Shown here: in pieces, positions 23,602 to 33,680 of the stretch
How positions within the stretch are numbered: position 1 is the stretch's first letter
How the letters are laid out: each line of letters starts with the position of its first letter
NCBI GenBank assembly: GCA_000310025.1
Contig: FN649729.1
Coordinates: 1,403,451-1,467,450, forward strand
Source: Ectocarpus siliculosus
Lineage: Eukaryota > Sar > Phaeophyceae > Ectocarpales > Ectocarpaceae
Direction: 5' to 3'
DNA length: 64,000 nt
Translations under genes and position numbers: made by a program
Notes under the pieces: model-generated
Told to the model about the DNA's origin: nothing
Database searches by the model: none
What the model saw: only the letters and a program-made list of their open reading frames with translations

Positions 23602-24240
23602 CATGTATCATATACCGGGCGGCGAGCGTGTAACACATCACACCGTCGAGGTGCACGACCAGCAGCGTAGATGTGTAGCACGGCCATCTGCTTTGTATCG
23701 GAGCATGACCAAACCAGTGTGGCGAAGAGCGCGCTATTTTTCTTCTTCCTCGTAAGCGAACAGATCATCAATCTGTGCCCAATACAATTTTGTAGTCTGG
23801 TCCCAAAGGTGCGTTATTTCGGCTTCCCCGTAATCAAGTTTTGGGGCCCCTCCCTGTATCGCGCGGCGCCACATAGATCTAAGTTGAATACTTCACGTAC
23901 TCACCTACGGAAAACTGCCTTCCAATTTTTTTTATCAGGCTTGCTTCTCGGACTAATTTAATCCCGCGGCACACACCATGAGGGATTAAAGAAGGCACTC
24001 CGGGACAAATCGGGCAAGGGACCATCCATGTGTAACAATGTTCTTCCGCAGAACACCGATAGATTCATGCGGAATATTACGCAGCAAATTGTAGACGACG
24101 AATATTCGATTCGTGAACGGCAACATCACCCCCCGCTGAGCAGCGTGATGGAGGTACAGTAGGTGGCCCTTAACAGTGGCAACCTGAATAGTGAAATGCC
24201 CCATAAAGTGGCATAAAAATCTCCTGGCATAATCTCAACC
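23602..24240. other. No supported gene
   Basis: Spacer between two mobile elements. Only short ORFs without motifs. An AAGTGGCAT-type motif related to the next element appears at about 24205. Confidence 0.4.
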
Positions 24241-25164
24241 CGATATAGTGGCACTTTCCCACTATTGAGGACGGGGCCCTCAATAGTGGCATATTGGCCA
24301 TCTCACACACCCAATAGTGGCAATTCCAAACAGCGGGCCCCCGCTACTGCTGGACCACACCCTATGCCCACACCACCCTCAGCAGTGGGCGCCGCACGTA
24401 TCATGCCAGCCTGCACGGGCCTAGAACTGTGCAAACTCCCACACCGACCACTGGGAGAGAAAGACGGGCACACATGTCGCCTCGGCTGCGGTGGCCGGCT
24501 TCATGGTATATGTGGTGAACCAGAGGAGGAGGGCGGCAGAGAAATACACCGCCTCTGCAACCCGTGCATCGCCAAGAACGAAGCAAAAGACACCCGACTC
24601 CTCGAATCAGCCTAAGCGTGCCTCCCCCAACTCGGGACTTGTCGGAGATGGCGCCGCCGCGAAAAAGAAATTCTCCCGTATGTAGTTGCAGAGCATCGTG
24701 GCGGTTGGGTTGATGCGCCGGGGTGGAGAGCGTCTGGCCCTACAAGCTTTGTTGCTTTTCAGTTGTCATTTCTTTCCAGTGTGTTGAACCCCATGTTACA
24801 TAGCCCGCCGGACAAAACATATATGATGTGCCTCCTACAGTTATTTTTAGTACGTTTGGGCGTGGTTTCGGTGGTCTGCCTGCACTGAAAAATGAAAAAT
24901 AGGTTTTGACCGCAGAAGGCTCGGCGACCCTTGGATAACCAAGTGTCATTTCATGTGTTTCATGCGGATACTGCTGCACACAAGTGCTCAACCACGAGGA
25001 GTACAGCAGGACACGACTTTACCCACATGTAAAAGCGCATATGTGTGAGGGTAGATACAATGAACCGCTGTCGATGTCGTGAACTTCGCAGCTTCTCATT
25101 CGATACAGCGGCAATAATGCCACTATTGACATTGCAATAGTGGCAATATAGTGCCACTATATCG
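24241..25164 (+). mobile_element. Small DNA transposon-like element with ATAGTGGCA repeats
   Basis: The left end CGATATAGTGGCAC (24241) is matched in inverse orientation by GTGCCACTATATCG at the right end (25151-25164). Similarity continues about 60 bp inward on each side through CCACTATTG and TCAATAGTGGCAT. Extra ATAGTGGCA motifs occur near both ends. The 0.92-kb body holds a Cys-rich ORF but no transposase catalytic core, so it is probably non-autonomous. A short related hairpin lies at about 31535-31580. No clear target duplication was seen. Confidence 0.6.
24265..24615 (+). CDS. Cys-rich zinc-binding-like ORF of the small element
   Basis: A 116-codon ORF has a compact cluster CRLGCGGRLHGICG followed 16 residues later by RLCNPC: Cys, Cys, His, Cys, Cys and Cys spaced like a PHD- or BED-like zinc ribbon. 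The frame ends at LLESA-stop. An overlapping frame (to 24685) continues with a basic tail AAAKKKFSR, so one frameshift may have cut a longer protein. Zinc-binding N-terminal domains are common in eukaryotic transposases, and the position between inverted ends supports a transposon origin. The exact superfamily is unknown. Confidence 0.4.
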   Translation: MRTGPSIVAYWPSHTPNSGNSKQRAPATAGPHPMPTPPSAVGAARIMPACTGLELCKLPHRPLGEKDGHTCRLGCGGRLHGICGEPEEEGGREIHRLCNPCIAKNEAKDTRLLESA

Positions 25165-25690
25165 AAAAGTGGCACTACTCCTCCCCGGCCTGCCCCCCCC
25201 GTCCCTGGGGTAGGCCGAGGTTCCGCAAGTGGATCTAGACCTCGAAAGACCACCCAGCAAAGACGGATATACGGTCCCTAGCACTGTTGAGAGGGGGATC
25301 CTGAGTTTGGCGGTTGGGAGTTACTGCTGTCGTGAGATCGGGGTAGCTCGTGAACCGCCAGCTTTGGTAGCTGCAAAATGAGACTGGATCCTAACGCCCC
25401 GGCTTGGACACCGGGGTTATGCAGCAGCAGAGGGTGGCGGAGTGACCGCACGCCGTGGGGGTATGCCCCAGAGAGAGGAAAGGAGAGAGTCCAGAGATGG
25501 AGGGCCACACCGCTCCGGGACAAGAAGACAACTCTATGGGAAACAAGGCAAGGACCGGGGTAAATATCATCTTAGCTCGAGTGTTCGCAAAAAATAGCAA
25601 AAAAACAAAAAAGGAGGGGTCGGGCGGCGCGTAGGCTAGCTAAGAGAGCAGCGCACCGCGCGAAAGAGACAGCAGGGTCAACTTCTTAGG
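25165..25690 (+). other. Presumed 5' untranslated region of the LINE
   Basis: No coding signal is visible until the endonuclease frame begins near 25691. GC-rich sequence with A-rich stretches at about 25590-25615 fits a LINE 5' untranslated region, but the element's 5' end is not marked by any feature that I can see. I placed it near 25270. Confidence 0.35.
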
Positions 25691-26953
25691 GTAGCAGCCT
25701 GGAATGTGCGGACTTTGGCTGTAAACGGGGCCAATGGATACGGGCGAGCCTACGGCATTCTACACGAGGCAGCGAGACAAGACGTATCGGTGGTAGGAAT
25801 GCAGGAGACACGGAGGGCAGGTTGAACGGAATTTGCAGCAGCGGGTTTCCGGGTGTTCTGCTGTGGCACGGAGACTGGTGGAGTCCATGGTGTGGGGATA
25901 GCCGTCAAAGAGTCACTGTGCAAGACATCCACGTTCACTACGGAGTGTATCGACGAACGCCTTATGGCCATGAGGTTTATGTTGGCAGGCCACCGTGGAG
26001 CGGTCAACTTCGTAGCCGCGTATGCTCCAACCGAACCTTCAACCGCCGACAGCAAGCGCATGTTCTGGGGAAAACTTGACAGTCTCGTGCGGAGGATCCC
26101 TTCCAAAGAATGAGTGTATGTCCTATTGGATGCCAACGCGCGGACGGGAGATAGGTTGGACGGAGGGGACGGAAGGGTAATAGGAATGTACGGGCGTGAT
26201 GAGCTCAACGACAATGGCATGCTACTGTTGAATTTCGCCACGGAAAACAGGCTAGCTCTCACGAACACGTTCTTCGAGACACGCAAGGGCGGAATATGGC
26301 ACACATACAACGGTGTGTCGGGACACGATTGCAAGCGCCTTGACTACATCCTGACAAGGCAGGCACATCATGGCCGAGTATCTAACGTGGTTGTCATCCC
26401 CCAGCCGGTTCGCCCAGTCAAAGCAGACTCAGACCACAACATGGTAGTAGCCACCGTCAACCTCGGTGGCAGGCTTGCCCACAACCGTGCAGTCCGGACT
26501 AAACCGAAACAGCAACAATTCAACCGACGGGAATTGCAGTTCGAAGCAGCACGGTGTGCGGTGACTAATCGGTTCCTCCTCAACCTCGACACACGGCTGG
26601 ACGAGCGAACAACCACCGCCGCGGAATTGGCGACCGACTTTACCAATGCTCTCCTCGAAGCAGCGCGGACGACCCTAGGGGAGGAACCGCGGAGACGCCG
26701 CACGCAGGAGTGGTGTGAGACCCCAGAGACGAGAGCAGCACTGGAGAAGGCCCTTACCAAACGGCGGGAAGCGCGCCGGGCGATGACGGGCAACTGGACC
26801 TCAGCAACGTGGAGAACTCTCAAAGCACCGTGTAAGGGAGTGGCTACAGCAGTCGAAACGGGCATTTATGCCCACCTGGACGGATATGTGACTGAACTCG
26901 AAGCAATCTACAAAGATCGCGACATGAGAGGACTGTACCAACACCTCAAGAGA
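25691..26953 (+). pseudogene. LINE endonuclease domain with in-frame TGA codons
   Basis: One frame runs from WNVRTLAVNG to the linker before the RT. Endonuclease motifs are visible: WNVRTL, the Glu in GMQETRR, YAPTEP, LLDANARTG (D-x-N), and near the end RLDYILTR and SDHNMV, where Ser-Asp-His is the catalytic triad end. TGA codons interrupt it at 25824-25826, 26111-26113 and 26954-26956. The domain nicks target DNA to prime reverse transcription in LINEs. The stretch after SDHNMV to 26953 is the usual basic linker. Without the three stops the frame would be continuous, so loss seems recent or limited. Confidence 0.8.
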
Positions 26954-26956
26954 TGA

Positions 26957-28440
26957 GTGGGCCTCAGCGGGAGACAAGCGGGGGGACAGCAGTTCGTCGC
27001 GGATGAGAACGGCGTATTGCTCCGGAACAGGGACGACATCCTCCAACGGTGGGCGAGATTCTTCAGCACCCTACTCAACACCAAATCCCCCACCCTGAAC
27101 CCAGACATCATCGAACGAGTGAAGGCCTCAAGAACTGGAAGGCACCCGGCCATGACTCCCTCGCTGCCGAGTTGCTCAAGATCGATGACGACGAACCCTT
27201 TGTCCTGGGACACCTCCATACCATCCTCGTCAAGGTGTGGAACGGAGGAGATATCCCGCAAGAGTGGAAGGATGCAACCATCAAGGTGCTGTACAAGAAG
27301 GGTGACCGGTCCAACTGTAACAACTACAGGGGGATTTCGCTACTATCTCACGTAGGCAAGGTCCCCATCAAGATCATCACCAACCGTCTAAGCGTCTTCT
27401 GCGAAACCAACAACATCCTCCCGGAGGAACAGTGCGGATTTCGACCCGGGCGATCCACCGTCGACATGCTGTTCGTCGTGCGCCGCCTCCAGGAGCTGGG
27501 GCGGAGAAAGAAAATACCGCTCTACATGTGCTTCGTCGACTTGAAGAAGGCGTATGATTCGGTGGACCGAGAGATGCTATGGAAGGTGCTGGCCAGGGCC
27601 GGGATTCCCGCGCAGCTAATCAAAGTCATTCGCCAATTCCACGATGGAATGCGGGCCCGGGTGCGCATGGACGACGGAGAACTATCGGACTGGTTCTTCG
27701 TAACACAGGGCGTGCGACAAGGATGTGTGCTATCCCCACTGCTGTTCAACATCTTCTTCGCCGAGGTCCTCGAGGTCGTCGTTATCCGATTCAGCGAGGA
27801 TGATGTTGTTCTGCGGAACCTGGTGTGCTTGGAGGAGGGGAAGACGGAAGCGGGGGGGGGGGAGGAGACACCCTTTGACCGAGTACGGAGGGCAGTATGG
27901 GGGGGATGCTGTATGCCGATGATGCCGGGGTCGTATCGAGGTCTGCAGAAGGACTGGCGAGAATGATGACCATCATCGTTGAGGTGTTCGGAGAGTTCGG
28001 GCTAACGGTGTCGGAGAAGAAGACGGACACGCTCCTGATGCGCGCGAAGGACAAGTCGACTACAACATCACAGCCCCCCCCCGCCTTCACCACTGACCAT
28101 CGAAGCCGCGGGACAGAAATACGCCCAGACTACCGAGTTCCGGTACCTCGGTGGCCTCGTCAATGAACATGGCGACCTCACCCGGGAGATCAGCTACAGG
28201 AGCAGAGAGCGTGGGCGTGCCTCAGGCGATATAGCCAGGAGCTCTTCGACAGACCGAAAGCGCCATTCCGACTCAAGATCCGCCTCTTCCAGGCGGAGGC
28301 GATGGAGGCACTGCTGTACGGCTGCATGACATGGTCACCACTCAGCGGTCACTATCAGACGCTGCGGTCGACACACCACCGACTGCTCCTTCGAGTTATC
28401 GGGTGCAAGCGCAAGAAAGACACCTACCGGCAGCTCTCTT
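26957..28440 (+). pseudogene. LINE reverse transcriptase, frameshifted
   Basis: RT motifs appear in order but in three frames: [17 protein letters not shown] and [13 protein letters not shown], then [17 protein letters not shown] (motif A, first Asp), [17 protein letters not shown] (motif B), and LYADDAGVV (motif C, the YADD catalytic pair) at about 27908-27935 in another frame. The shifts occur near 27120, in the G run at about 27852-27861 and in the C run at about 28072-28082. Homopolymer positions suggest replication slippage or base-calling error. The frame then runs through HRLLLRVIGCKRKKDTYRQ into the insertion at 28442. Confidence 0.85.
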
Positions 28441-28441
28441 A

Positions 28442-29536
28442 GGGATAATGCAACGTCGAAATCGTTCTTTTTTAAACGGAACGGTTAAAAGAAAACCCGA
28501 CATTTTTTTGCTTGTTATTTTCGTGATGTCATCGCAAAAAGTACGTTTCCTTCCCTGAATACACGCTTTGCTCGGCACACAACAGGTTGACATGGTATTG
28601 CTCACCATAGAGCAGCGATAAAAGCGCAATAAGCAGCACCCGGCACAGAGGACAACACACTTAGAAATATCCCGTCCACCCGGCCTGCTGTTTTCAGTTT
28701 TCAGCAACAACAGGCGCACGGCAGAGTGTCGCAACCTGGGTGTTGCTTGCGATTTCTTCAGTTTGCCAGCTCATTTTTCACGGTTGCGACTCCCATCTTT
28801 GACCACCACCTACCCAAAGGTAGACGAGCTCAACAATCATAGGGCGGCAGCCGCGCTGACGGCCAGCATCATATAGATGACCAATCCGAAAGAATTTGCG
28901 TGTCGGAGGCCCTGTTGCTCTACTGCTGCGTGACGCCGTGGATTGATGTTGATGTGTCCGACCAAAAACAGATCATCTCGCCGCAATTTTTCCAACGGCA
29001 TTTTGGTGAGGTGGCACACGTCTCTCACACACCTTATTGAGCAGCACCCAAGCACTCAATACCCACGAAGCAGCACGGCGCCGGGAGATGTTATCATATA
29101 GACAGCCGAACCGAAGGAATCAGCGCTTTGGAGGTCTTGGTGGTGCTGCTGTACTCGTTCTACTGTTTCCGTGTTTGCTATGTGTGATCGAAAAAAATTC
29201 CCCAGCACCAACAGCAGCAGTTGAAGACGAGAGCACCACGCAATGTCTAGTTTTGGACCAAGAACGGACTGAACGCCGCTTCTGCCGCTTGTCCATCTCC
29301 ACAACAGACCTGGACGTGAGTCTGGCAGGTCTTTCTAGCGTTCTCAGTGATGTTACAGCGCCCGCGGTGCGCTTGTCCGATGCTTCTGTCAAAAACACGA
29401 ATTCGTTTAAGTAGCAAGCCCCAAAAAAAACCGGCTCCTTCTTTTCACGCTTTCGGGGAAAAACGCCTCCATATGTGTTCAAGAAAACACGGTTTCGTTT
29501 TTTTTTTCGTGTTTTATTGGTCGATAAGAAGCACCC
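28442..29536. mobile_element. 1.1-kb insertion in the LINE, flanked by TTA
   Basis: The LINE frame stops at 28439-28441 (TTA) and resumes after a second TTA at 29537-29539. Without the insert and one TTA, the codons either side join in frame across the C-terminal region. The insert begins GGG and ends CCC. A 3-bp TTA duplication with GG-starting termini is typical of PIF/Harbinger transposons, but inverted repeats beyond three bases are not evident, so the class is uncertain. Inside, an 80-bp stretch around CATCATATAGA (about 28868) is repeated at about 29094. ORFs of 120-125 codons have no recognisable domain. Confidence 0.65.
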
Positions 29537-29539
29537 TTA

Positions 29540-30074
29540 CGCCCAGACGCTGAAGAGGGTCGAATGCCAGAGCGTTGAAGCCACGATCCGACAACGACGC
29601 CTACTGTTCGCGGGAGCACTGGCAAGGCAGCCGGACGGGCGACTCCCGAAACGACTGATGCTCGGCGAGCTGGCGGGGGGGGAGAAACCACGTAGGGGGG
29701 GACAGGAACAGAACTGGCCGAAGTGTGTGCTCAACGACCTGAAGGCATTCGGGGCCGACCACGGATCTACGAAAACCGATCCATGTTGTCTCGGAATTCC
29801 CGTACCGAAAGACACGGCACCGAAGTTAAGGTGGACGGAAGCCGCGAAGGTGGAGGGGGGAGTACCCTGGCATGCGGCGGTGCTGCAGGGAGCTGAGAGG
29901 TTCATGACCTCCTGGCACGAGAAGGAAGAAGAGGCCAGCCGACAACGAGCGCTTAAACGAAACCACAAGCCAACAACCAATGGGGCGGGAAGGGGGCAGG
30001 AGACGGACGAGACGGCGAGGGAAGAAAGGAAACGAGAAGAGACGGACCGAGTGGCACGATACGTGCCGGATTGA
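29540..30074 (+). pseudogene. LINE C-terminal region
   Basis: The frame picks up as YAQTLKRVECQSVEATIRQR and runs to a stop at 30074. RRLLFAGALARQPDGRLPKR resembles the conserved tail found downstream of RT in this type of LINE (RRLLFAGxLxRxxxxRLP). It ends in a charged, Glu/Arg-rich segment. This part has no internal stop. Confidence 0.75.
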
Positions 30075-30075
30075 A

Positions 30076-30360
30076 CTTCTTTTAGCCAATTCCCTCCCCC
30101 CAACGGCACCCAGGTTACCCTTTTTTTTTTTTTTACCTCGTTTTTTTTTTTGGCGGTAACCATTATGGTGGTCGAGTAGATCATGTTGTGCGGGGTCGAG
30201 AACCCTCACTCCGCGCAACGGGGGATGATCGCACCACGTTGTGTTAAAATGGTCAAGCTTCCTCGAGGCAGTTACACAGTGCTCACAACTGTCTCTGGAA
30301 GTGAAAGCACCAGAAAATAAATTAAGTCATACGTAGCTGTCATCCGTACGCAAGGAAGTA
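30076..30360. other. LINE 3' flank, T-rich
   Basis: Two T runs (about 30118-30134 and 30141-30152) separated by ACCTCG follow the LINE stop. The tract is bracketed by GGTTACC and GGTAACC, which could pair across it. Nothing coding was recognised. Confidence 0.4.
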
Positions 30361-30571
30361 AGCACAAGATGCCGAACACCCTTAGCAGGATGCAGCTCAC
30401 CCTTCATGCGACTCGCCAAATACCTCACGGCGCTTCGCGCTTGGTGATGTGAGAGCCTGGTCCGGTGAGAACCCGGCGTGCTCCGTCCCGGCTTTGTAGG
30501 GATGCGAGGTCAATGGTCAAACGACTACGGCATGCACGACTATGAGTACACCCCCCCCCCCCCCCCCAAAG
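30361..30571 (+). repeat. Dispersed poly-C-associated repeat, copy B
   Basis: Longer version of the repeat at 12285-12404: the same GCACAAGATGCCGAACACCC start and ACGACTACGGCATGCACGAC end, but with about 85 extra bp in the middle. It ends in ATGAGTACA followed by 17 C and then the assembly gap. Confidence 0.75.
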
Positions 30572-30671
30572 NNNNNNNNNNNNNNNNNNNNNNNNNNNNN
30601 NNNNNNNNNNNNNNNNNNNNNNNNNNNNNNNNNNNNNNNNNNNNNNNNNNNNNNNNNNNNNNNNNNNNNNN
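30572..30671. other. Assembly gap, 100 N
   Basis: Exactly 100 N, a conventional size for a gap of unknown length. It is flanked by a C run on the left and a G run on the right, so homopolymers probably broke the assembly. Confidence 0.98.
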
Positions 30672-31340
30672 GGGGGGGATTACCAATGCCTCAATGGACA
30701 AATCCCATCAATTCCATCGGTTTTGGTTGCCAAGGCGTAGCGATTAATGATTAAGGAAAAGCGATCCGAGAAAGGGGCAATCTTGCATCAATGAGTTTCA
30801 GCGATTTCTAGGTTATATCGGATTTGCCGGTGGATGTGCGTTGGTCCACCCCCCCCCCCCCCCCCCCCCCCCAACGCTGCACCATTGCACCAACCTCCCA
30901 GTAGTGATGACGTACCATTACAATGTATCGCTGGTTGGTGGCCATGTCTGCGTGTTTGCTTGTTCGTCAGTGGTCTCTCCACCGTGTGCCTTGTTCTGCC
31001 TCATACATCTTGTTATTTTCGGCCTGGTCCCTTTTTGTCCTCGCTCTTTTTCATTTTATTTTCATTTTATTTTCTCTTCTTCTTACTGTTTCCATTTTTT
31101 TTTTTCTCTTTTTTCTCTTTTCCTCTCTTTTTTCTCTCTCTTTTTTTCTCTCTTTTTCTGTGCCAGATGGCCTTGTCTCTGCTTGCGTTGTGAAGCACCA
31201 AGATTGAACCAAGGGGGTGTACCTCTTTCTCTCCGGCCCATGATAGATAGTGACTCCTAGTCTCAGTTGATACCTCGCATAGCGCGCAGAGGGAGTGGGG
31301 GATTCCAGAATATCTGTCGTTGATTTCTATTGACTTGCGG
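30672..31340. other. Simple-sequence region, no gene
   Basis: Contains a run of 24 C (30849-30872) and a pyrimidine-rich tract of T and CT repeats (about 31040-31165). ORFs here translate the simple repeats and are not credible. Confidence 0.6.
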
Positions 31341-31485
31341 ACCCCTCGGGGCCAGTTTATTTGAGTGTACCTTTTTAGGGTAAGTTAACCTGTGACCACG
31401 GGAATCGACCGCGTCGAGTGTTGGATCAGTACGGACATACGAAGGTACTGGGTAGAGAGAGATCGGAACGGTTTTTAATGTGAAG

Positions 31486-31525
<40 letters not shown>

Positions 31526-31527
31526 CT
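31341..31527 (-). repeat. Dispersed repeat family with (AAC)n end, copy 1
   Basis: On the minus strand this reads (GTT)n, GTCTTCACATT, CCGTTCCGATCTCTCTCTAC, CGGTCGATTCCCGTGGTCAC, AGGTTAACTTACCC and CCCCGAGGGGT. The same order recurs on the plus strand at 52525-52666 and in degraded form at 32517-32785; the end alone is at 9806-9881. GGTCGATTCCC resembles a pol III B box, so this may be a SINE, but no good A box was found. Confidence 0.65.
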
Positions 31528-32516
31528 GCCCAGAATAGTGGCATCATTTGGTCTTGCCCCTACAGTCCATATGCCACTATATCGGGCCACCTACTGTACA
31601 GCAGTAGACAACATGATCTCTTCGAGTGGTGAGTCGTCATTTGCAACGGACAGCGATTCCGACTTGGATGCAATTGCTGGATGCCTACTACCTGGATGCC
31701 GACCAAGCCCTCCAGGGTGAGAACTTGTCTGTGATCGTACGCTGTAGGTACCATTGTACCAGACAACAAGCCTGTAAACCCAAACTATACAGCAGTACCG
31801 TATATGTCAAGACAAATCGACGATTCGACAAGTAAGTTTGGCTCATACTTGATAGGATACTGATCATAAAGAGTTTTTTCTGTATTTCAGTCTCAAATAC
31901 ACAACCGAACTGTAACGTAATGCCTGCTCTTGTCGGCCGTAGAGCTCAAGCCGCCATGTACCCTGCCGTTGTGTTTCTCGTTTTTCTTCGTTCCCCCTGC
32001 AAGCATGGTATCATCTCCAAAAAAAACCTGCACGCATGGTCTCATCTCCAAAAACGGTTTGCCTCTTCTTTCTCGGCTTTCTCGTACCCGGGGAGCAATT
32101 ATATTAGGGGTCCTTGTTCGTGGTACGTGCCTTTAACAGCGAAGTATCCGGTGACCTTGGCCAGTGCCTCGCGTGGTGCAGTCAAGCGGTGTTCGGTGCC
32201 GCGCGTCCTCTACAGCATTCAGTGCAGTGTGTCCCTCCTTGGTTGCCGGTGCGGGAGAATCCGTTCAAGGAAAAAGGGAAAAACCAGTGGCAGTATGGGG
32301 GCGGGTCGCCATGCTCTCATCTTTTCCTCTGAAGAAAAAACAACGAAATGAAGAAAACAGCAACTAAAGGCAGTACGTAGCAGCAGTGCAAATAATTCAC
32401 CTCGAACCAACAAGTGATCCGTCCGGGAGTGCGAGTGTGGGCTCAAGGGCACAGTGCGCCATCAAGGGGTGATGCAAGATTACAGCAGGGGCCGCCCGAA
32501 GCTGGCTGCCCGCTGC
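31528..32516. other. No supported gene
   Basis: A hairpin of AATAGTGGCAT with ATGCCACTAT at about 31535-31580 resembles the ends of the element at 24241-25164. Two copies of TACAGCAGTA lie at 31597 and 31788. A short direct repeat of CATGGT(A/C)TCATCTCCAAAAA lies at about 32004-32055. No ORF was assigned. Confidence 0.4.
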
Positions 32517-32785
32517 CAGTTGTTGTTGTTGTGTTATTGTTGTTGTTGTGTTATTGTTGTTGTTGTGGTTGTTGTGGTGAGTGATGTTTTTTTGTTGTTC
32601 ATGTTGTCTTCGATCTCCACAGCGAGATACCGTGCCCAGAACTCTCATCTGTCTGTCTGTACTGACGAAACACGTTCATGGATCGACACTTGACCGATCG
32701 ATTGCCGTGGTCACAGGCTAACTCATCCTACTGTATATGTATATATGCTCAAATAAGATGGGCCCGAAGGGTCCGCAAGCCACTG
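32517..32785 (+). repeat. Dispersed repeat family, degraded copy 3
   Basis: A GTT-rich tract is followed by GTTGTCTTCGATCTCCACAG, TGTCTGTACTGA, GCCGTGGTCACAGGCTAACT and GGGCCCGAAGGGTCC, in the same order as the copy at 52525-52666 but with many changes. Confidence 0.5.
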
Positions 32786-33216
32786 GAAATGGAAATCAGT
32801 TGGTTGTGGCGTTTCCGAAGCTCGACATGAGCTCACACACACACCTATAGCTGACGGACTCTCGAAGAAGAGCCACCCAAAGAAAAAAGAAAAAAGACGG
32901 CTGTGCTGTCTTGTACACGTCTTATGTTGGCAGGTAGGTACAGCAGTAGTGAGGGTTCGGGCGCGGCAAGCACGGCGGCTGGTGCTATGGAGGAACAAAG
33001 AAACTATTGGGAAGGGAGCAAGTTATGTCCGTTGCTCCTATGCATAGCTCCGGGTACTCACACTTGTTGTTTGATCTCGTGTAGTAGCCTTGTTCGACCA
33101 AGCCCGCTCAGCGCTCACTCGAAGAGTTGTTGATTGATGAGTGCTGGGGCTGGGATTCTGATCTTCCAAAAGCTACGTCATACTCCACGACGACGCCAAA
33201 TACCCGGGTCGAAATA

Positions 33217-33535
33217 CATTTTTTTTTTTTTTCACTTCAAATCAGCGCTCACAGCACCAGTGCCGTTTATTCAAACCCGTGGTCACACAGAAGAGCCTCT
33301 CTCTACCCTCCCCTCCTGCGGTACTTCGCCTTCAATTTTTAATGCGAGAAGAGTTCAGCACTCTCTTCCCTCTGTGTACACACGAACTAGCGCTATCCAC
33401 TTGGCCAGGAGCGGAAGCGAGAGAAAAACTCACTTTGCAAGAAAATCTCGCCTACGCCGGGATTCGAACCCCTGACCTGACCTCTTCTTCTAGAAGGTTA
33501 CGAGGCTACCAACTAGACCACCGGGGCGACCGGCC
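33217..33535 (-). mobile_element. tRNA-derived SINE, copy 1
   Basis: On the minus strand a tRNA-like head starts near 33535. It has TGGTCTAGTTGG (33509-33520), matching the pol III A box, and GGTTCGAATCC (33460-33470), a perfect B box about 38 bp downstream. A non-tRNA body follows and ends in a run of A (the T run at 33218-33231). The body matches 36209-36552 through GTGAGCGCTGATTTGA and the head. The head does not close into a canonical acceptor stem, so it is not a working tRNA gene. SINEs are copied by LINE enzymes. Confidence 0.7.
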
Positions 33536-33680
33536 AGTACAATACTGACTGCTGTATCCCACGAAAATTCAGTACTTCGCTCATACACAGCGCTCATACC
33601 ACAGCGCTCATGTGTAATTTGCCTGCTGCTGCTGACAGATGATTACGCTATAGGTCGGCAATAAAATCTTTAAAAAAAAA

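Larger units (their letters stand above)
25270..30075 (+). mobile_element. Decayed LINE retrotransposon, interrupted by another element
   Basis: An apurinic endonuclease domain (from 25691), reverse transcriptase (27125-28165) and a C-terminal region (29540-30074) lie in order on the plus strand and together make a typical single-ORF LINE. The endonuclease start (WNVRTL, then GMQETRR) resembles the family often labelled craniofacial-development-protein-2-like, which is found in RTE-type LINEs; this clade call is tentative. At least three in-frame TGA codons and three frameshifts make the copy inactive. A 1.1-kb element with TTA on both sides sits inside the C-terminal part. The end is followed by T-rich tracts at about 30118-30152 rather than a clean poly-A. 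Confidence 0.85.

Noticed and set aside
30478-30754. ORFs crossing the N gap
   Set aside because: They read through unknown bases and homopolymers, so their continuity is meaningless.
31263-31547. ORF with a long Val run
   Set aside because: The Val run is a translation of the (AAC/GTT)n tail of a dispersed repeat.
33454-33535. Functional tRNA gene on the minus strand
   Set aside because: The A and B boxes are consensus, but the acceptor and T stems do not pair properly, and the same head with an extra body recurs at 36.2-36.55 kb. A SINE explains it better.
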